From contig UBMU01000015.1 in NCBI GenBank assembly GCA_900466605.1, positions 186,001 through 250,000 on the forward strand: 64,000 nucleotides of DNA. Direction: 5' to 3'. Shown here in pieces: positions 60,731-64,000 of the stretch (the first letter of the stretch is position 1; each line of letters begins with the position of its first letter). The notes below the pieces were generated by a model. That model was not told the origin of the DNA and did not search any database. It worked only from the letters and a program-made list of their open reading frames with translations. The position numbers and the translations under genes were made by a program. This stretch comes from Hyphomicrobiales bacterium (lineage in GTDB: Bacteria; Pseudomonadota; Alphaproteobacteria; Rhizobiales; Rhizobiaceae).

Positions 60731-62797
60731 CTAGATATCCAGTTCCAGCCGCGCACCCGCTTCGCTCGCTGCCGGTACGGCGCAGCAGATCAGCGCTTCG
60801 TCATCCGCTGCATCAGCGGTCGGCTCCTTGATATAGGCGACGGCTCCGGAGAGGATCTTCGTCCTGCAGCTCCCGCAATTGCCGAGGCGACAGCTGAACT
60901 CGGGCGCCAAGCCGCGTGCTTCGGCGAGTTCCAGCAACGTGCCCGATCCCGGCTCCCAGCGAGCTTCCTTGCCTGAGCGCATGAAATACACCGGCTGCGG
61001 CTCGCCAGCGGCGGCGCGCGCCGGCAGCCGCTTGGTTTCGTTCCGTGACCTCTGGAGAGCCGCCGGTCCAAACGCTTCGGCATGGATGCGGTCATCGGCA
61101 ATATTCAGCCCGCGCAGGCCGTCGTAAACGGACTGCATGAAGCCAGCTGGACCGCACAGATAGAAGTCATAGTCGTTGAACGGCAACACTGTGCTCAGCA
61201 GGTTCATGTCGACGCGTCCCTGTCGTTCGTAGTCTTCCCCGGCGGTCGCATCGGAAGTATCGCTGAGCAGGCGGACGAGCTTGACGACGCCACCGGATGC
61301 CGCAGCGAGCGCCTGCAACTCGGTATCGAACGCACGCTCCGACTTGCTGTGCGCGGAGTAAAACAGCCAGGTCGGTCGTATCCGCCGAGTGCGAAGACCT
61401 TCGTAGACGACATGCCGCAACATCGCCAGCAATGGTGTGATGCCGATGCCTGCCGCTAATAGGACGGCAGGGCGTCTCTCCGCAGCGTTGACGGTGAACG
61501 CACCGGCCGGAGTGCGGGCCTCGATGATGTCTCCTTCTCGGATCGCGTCGTGAAGACGCGCCGAGACAAGCCCCTCGCGCTTGACGCTGATGCGATATGT
61601 TCCATCCGACGGCGCCGAGGAGATCGTATAGGTGCGCACCGCTGGCACATCAGATCCCTTCACGGGAACCCGGACAGGCAAGTGCTGCCCGGAGACATGG
61701 GGAATGATCCCGCCCTTGTCTGTCGGTTCGAGATGGAACGAGCGCACGCTCGCGCTTTCCTGGACGATCCGGGAGACGCGGAAAGGCCGCCAGCTCTTGG
61801 CGAGGGCAGTCGCACGAAGCCGTGCCGCGGCCTCATCCCAACTGCCGGTCATCAGGGAGTTGGGAGAGGGGCCGTCGGCACGCGAATGCCAGCGCAGCGG
61901 CAACGCTTCTTGTCTGTAGACGATCTGCTTCGGCCGAAAGCGCCAGAGCCGCTCTGCACCCTGGAAGGCCGCTATCTCCGGCGAGTCCAGGATCACCTCT
62001 GCATCGCCTGATAATTGGAGAAGGTCTCCGCTCTCGAAATCCGCGAAAACCAATCCCGCGTGCGGATTTACGAGGATGTTGCCGAGTGTGTTGAAAAAGA
62101 GATTGCCGGCAAAATCAGGGATTGTCAGGACACCGTCTTCGCCGATTCGTACGAAGCCCGGCTTACCGCCGCGATGCGAAACATCGATTTGGCGGCTCTC
62201 ACTCTCCCGGTCGACATAGGAGGCGACAAAGAAAGTGTCCGCCTTGGCGATCATTTCAGCAGGACGACCGTCAAGGCTATCGAAACTGACTGGCCCGTGG
62301 TCGGAGGGCTCTACCGGATCACGCACGTACTCAAAATCGCGCAGCTGGATGTATTGCGGGCAGTTGCCGTACGATTGTCCCACGCGTACATCGAAGCTGT
62401 CCTGCTCGGTTCTATGCACAATGCCGTTCAGCCGGTTGCGGCGGCGCGTATGGAGCTCGATCCCGAGCATGGCGATGGCGTTGCCGTCGTCCATTCCAGC
62501 GTCGGCCGGATCAAGGGGCTCGCGCGGAAGGTGGGCGCTGAGCGTATGGATGTCCGGGCTCTCGAGGAAGCCAGGACGATTGGCGCGCAGCGTCGCCCAT
62601 GCGTTGCCATTCATATCCACCGTTCCCAGGACGATGAACGGCAGCTGTGCATAGAAATGGCGGTGCTGATCGATCAGATGATCTCGCAGTACGCGCCGGC
62701 CCACCTCGTTCATTCGCTCGGCGACGCCGACCTTTTCCTGCAGCGTTATCTCCCCGACATGCCAGGGAGATAACTTGCTTTGTGCATCGATAGGCAT
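60731..62797 (-). CDS. Fusion of split-barrel flavoprotein, FNR-type reductase and 2Fe-2S ferredoxin
   Basis: 688 residues. N-terminal about 300 residues are a pyridoxamine-oxidase-like split barrel (FMN or haem type): FIVLGTVDMNGNAWATLRAN and FIRIGEDGVLTIPDFAGNL-like stretch. Then a ferredoxin-reductase module: VRTYTISSAPSDGTYRISVK (FAD) and VLLAAGIGITPLLAMLRHV (NAD). The C-terminal FSCRLGNCGSCRTKILSG with a final cysteine in ALICCAVP is a plant-type 2Fe-2S ferredoxin. ATG 62797 has AGGAA upstream. Leftward; a GST gene lies 49 bases upstream, likely the same operon. Substrate unknown. Confidence 0.88.
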   Translation of the reverse strand: MPIDAQSKLSPWHVGEITLQEKVGVAERMNEVGRRVLRDHLIDQHRHFYAQLPFIVLGTVDMNGNAWATLRANRPGFLESPDIHTLSAHLPREPLDPADAGMDDGNAIAMLGIELHTRRRNRLNGIVHRTEQDSFDVRVGQSYGNCPQYIQLRDFEYVRDPVEPSDHGPVSFDSLDGRPAEMIAKADTFFVASYVDRESESRQIDVSHRGGKPGFVRIGEDGVLTIPDFAGNLFFNTLGNILVNPHAGLVFADFESGDLLQLSGDAEVILDSPEIAAFQGAERLWRFRPKQIVYRQEALPLRWHSRADGPSPNSLMTGSWDEAAARLRATALAKSWRPFRVSRIVQESASVRSFHLEPTDKGGIIPHVSGQHLPVRVPVKGSDVPAVRTYTISSAPSDGTYRISVKREGLVSARLHDAIREGDIIEARTPAGAFTVNAAERRPAVLLAAGIGITPLLAMLRHVVYEGLRTRRIRPTWLFYSAHSKSERAFDTELQALAAASGGVVKLVRLLSDTSDATAGEDYERQGRVDMNLLSTVLPFNDYDFYLCGPAGFMQSVYDGLRGLNIADDRIHAEAFGPAALQRSRNETKRLPARAAAGEPQPVYFMRSGKEARWEPGSGTLLELAEARGLAPEFSCRLGNCGSCRTKILSGAVAYIKEPTADAADDEALICCAVPAASEAGARLELDI

Positions 62798-62846
62798 GGC
62801 TGGTTCCTTCTCGGGTGGTAGTCGGCTGCGGCGTGATGGACGCGCC

Positions 62847-63464
62847 TCAGGCCTCCTCGACAATGCCGACTGGCGACTTCTGGAATGGTTGAAAGCCGGG
62901 CAGGGCTTCTATCCGCTCAAGCCAGGCCGTCACGTTGCGGTAGGTTGACCGATCGACATTCCCTTCCGGCGCACGGTCGATGTAGCTGTAAAGTGCAACA
63001 TCGGCGACGGTCGGCCGGTGCGTGGCGACCCATTCGCGATCGACGAGATGGTCATCGATCAGCTTCAGGATTCTATGAGCTCTCGCGATCACCTCGTCGG
63101 GGTCGAATTTCGCTCCGAACAGGGTCACAAGCCTTGCTGCGCAGGGACCATAGGCAATCTCACCGGCGGCAACCGATAGCCAGCGCTGAACCGCCGCTGC
63201 AGCCACCGGCTCCTTCGGGAGCCAGACGTCCGGTGCATATTTCTTGGCGAGATAAACGAGGATGGCATTAGAATCGCTGATGACGATGTCGCCATCCTGG
63301 AGCACGGGTAACTGCCCGAATGGATTGAGTGCAAGGAAATTGGCGTTCTTGTGTTCGCCGGCAGCTAGGTCGACCTGCACGACATCAACGTCGACGTCGA
63401 TAAGCGATAGGAAGAGGCGGGCGCGATGGGCATGGCCCGATAGAGGGTGCGAGTACAGCTTCAT
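62847..63464 (-). CDS. Glutathione S-transferase
   Basis: 205 residues, thioredoxin-like N-domain ([40 protein letters not shown] with the cis-Pro and Ser-Asn glutathione site) and helical C-domain ([20 protein letters not shown]). ATG 63464 follows GGAG. First gene of the probable leftward operon with the reductase fusion; regulated likely by the divergent LysR gene. Confidence 0.93.
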   Translation of the reverse strand: MKLYSHPLSGHAHRARLFLSLIDVDVDVVQVDLAAGEHKNANFLALNPFGQLPVLQDGDIVISDSNAILVYLAKKYAPDVWLPKEPVAAAAVQRWLSVAAGEIAYGPCAARLVTLFGAKFDPDEVIARAHRILKLIDDHLVDREWVATHRPTVADVALYSYIDRAPEGNVDRSTYRNVTAWLERIEALPGFQPFQKSPVGIVEEA

Positions 63465-63492
63465 CGTCTGGTCTCCATGTTTGAGCTGACCG

Positions 63493-63505
63493 AACAATAA
63501 TTGTT
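63493..63505. promoter_or_regulatory. Palindrome in the GST-LysR divergent gap
   Basis: AACAAT-A-ATTGTT, a perfect 6-bp inverted repeat, 29 bases upstream of the GST start and 68 bases upstream of the LysR start. A good candidate for the LysR-type regulator's site. Confidence 0.45.
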
Positions 63506-63572
63506 TCTGGATACGCGCAGAATTACGATAATATGAAAGAAACTATTTCACTCAACGGAATAAGGCGCGCTA

Positions 63573-64000
63573 ATGGATCGACTTCAATGCATGAGGGTCT
63601 TCGTGAAGGTCGCGGAGACGGCGAGCTTTGCGCAGGCCGCGCGCCAGCTTCATATGAGCCCGCCGGCTGTCACCCGCGCAATCGCTTTTTTGGAGGAGGC
63701 CACAGGGGCGCGGCTCTTCGTGCGCTCAACGCGATCCGTGAAGCTGACGCCGTCTGGCAGTCGTTACGCGGATGACTGCAGAAGGATACTCAGTGATATC
63801 GATGAAGCGGAAGCCTCTGCCGGCGGATCTCATTCAACGGCATCGGGAATCCTCACCGTTACGGCACCGGTGCTTTTCGGTCAGATCCACGTAGTCCCTG
63901 CTATGACTGAGTTTCTTAGCATGCACCCGGCCGTTACGGGGCGCGTGCATCTCTTCGATAGGATGGTCAATCTCGTGGAGGAGGGCATCGACGTCGCCAT
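63573..64000 (+). CDS. LysR-type regulator (3' end cut by window edge)
   Basis: ATG at 63573 opens MDRLQCMRVFVKVAETASFA, then QAARQLHMSPPAVTRAIAFL and EEATGARLFVRSTRSVKLT, the classical LysR winged helix, followed by the start of the effector domain (SGILTVTAPVLFGQIHVVP). Open for 142 codons to the edge. Divergent from the GST-reductase genes, which it probably controls. Confidence 0.93.
   Translation, partial: MDRLQCMRVFVKVAETASFAQAARQLHMSPPAVTRAIAFLEEATGARLFVRSTRSVKLTPSGSRYADDCRRILSDIDEAEASAGGSHSTASGILTVTAPVLFGQIHVVPAMTEFLSMHPAVTGRVHLFDRMVNLVEEGIDVA

Noticed and set aside
1..64000. CRISPR arrays, rRNA genes or insertion sequences
   Set aside because: No regularly spaced repeats, no rRNA sequence and no transposase-like protein were seen; the 65-bp repeats occur only twice.

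Overview
The window reads as a chromosomal segment of a rhizobium in the Rhizobiaceae (Ensifer/Sinorhizobium or Rhizobium type). The evidence is exoR, popZ (DUF2497), several DUF982 genes, a fused secDF followed by Mth938-domain and NDUFAF6-like genes, a surE-pcm-lytM cluster, ATGA/GTGA overlaps typical of Alphaproteobacteria, and high GC. No taxonomic search was possible.

Region 1 (1-17.3 kb) is a prophage that has lost its right part. It runs from a CI/LexA-like repressor (leftward, cut by the window edge), through two operator palindromes and an early operon (HTH protein, a GapR-like nucleoid protein, small proteins, a DUF1376 replication protein, an orphan DnaA domain-IV protein, a DUF6456-like protein), to a packaging and head module: terminase small and large subunits, portal, DUF2213 protease/scaffold with a nested scaffold start, decoration protein, major capsid, head-completion proteins. 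The head-morphogenesis gene breaks off near 17.13 kb. No tail, lysis or integrase gene is visible. Minus-strand single genes and tiny membrane-protein genes sit between the phage operons.

Region 2 (17.3-26.7 kb) is accessory host DNA. It holds two DUF982 genes, a GlsB-type stress membrane protein, a stand-alone LigD-type ATP ligase, a membrane-anchored winged-helix-type regulator between two 65-bp direct repeats, tRNA-Cys(GCA), an exported protein, and more tiny membrane proteins. Three leftward sites fit the alphaproteobacterial general-stress sigma factor (RpoE2/EcfG) pattern GGAAC-N17-GTT. One lies directly before an unannotated unit of about 85 nt with an anti-Shine-Dalgarno-like stretch and a strong intrinsic terminator. 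This is the best candidate for an undescribed element: a general-stress small RNA beside other stress-type genes.

Region 3 (26.8-64 kb) is conserved chromosome. The order is pcm paralogue, popZ, valS, a FadL-like porin, exoR, xthA, A-type Fe-S carrier, dgt, argS, a large SPOR-domain protein, nagZ, scpA-scpB, tatABC, serS, surE, pcm, a LysM/degenerate LytM protein, a DUF815 ATPase, yajC, secDF, Mth938 (NDUFAF3-like), NDUFAF6-like, a membrane-anchored protein, 1-Cys peroxiredoxin, persulfide dioxygenase-rhodanese fusion, trmFO, a split-barrel/reductase/ferredoxin fusion, a glutathione transferase and a divergent LysR regulator cut by the right edge. The functional groups are chromosome segregation and polarity (popZ, scpAB), protein export (Tat, SecDF-YajC), translation (valS, argS, serS, trmFO), envelope and division (SPOR, nagZ, LytM), and sulfur/peroxide stress (peroxiredoxin, persulfide dioxygenase).
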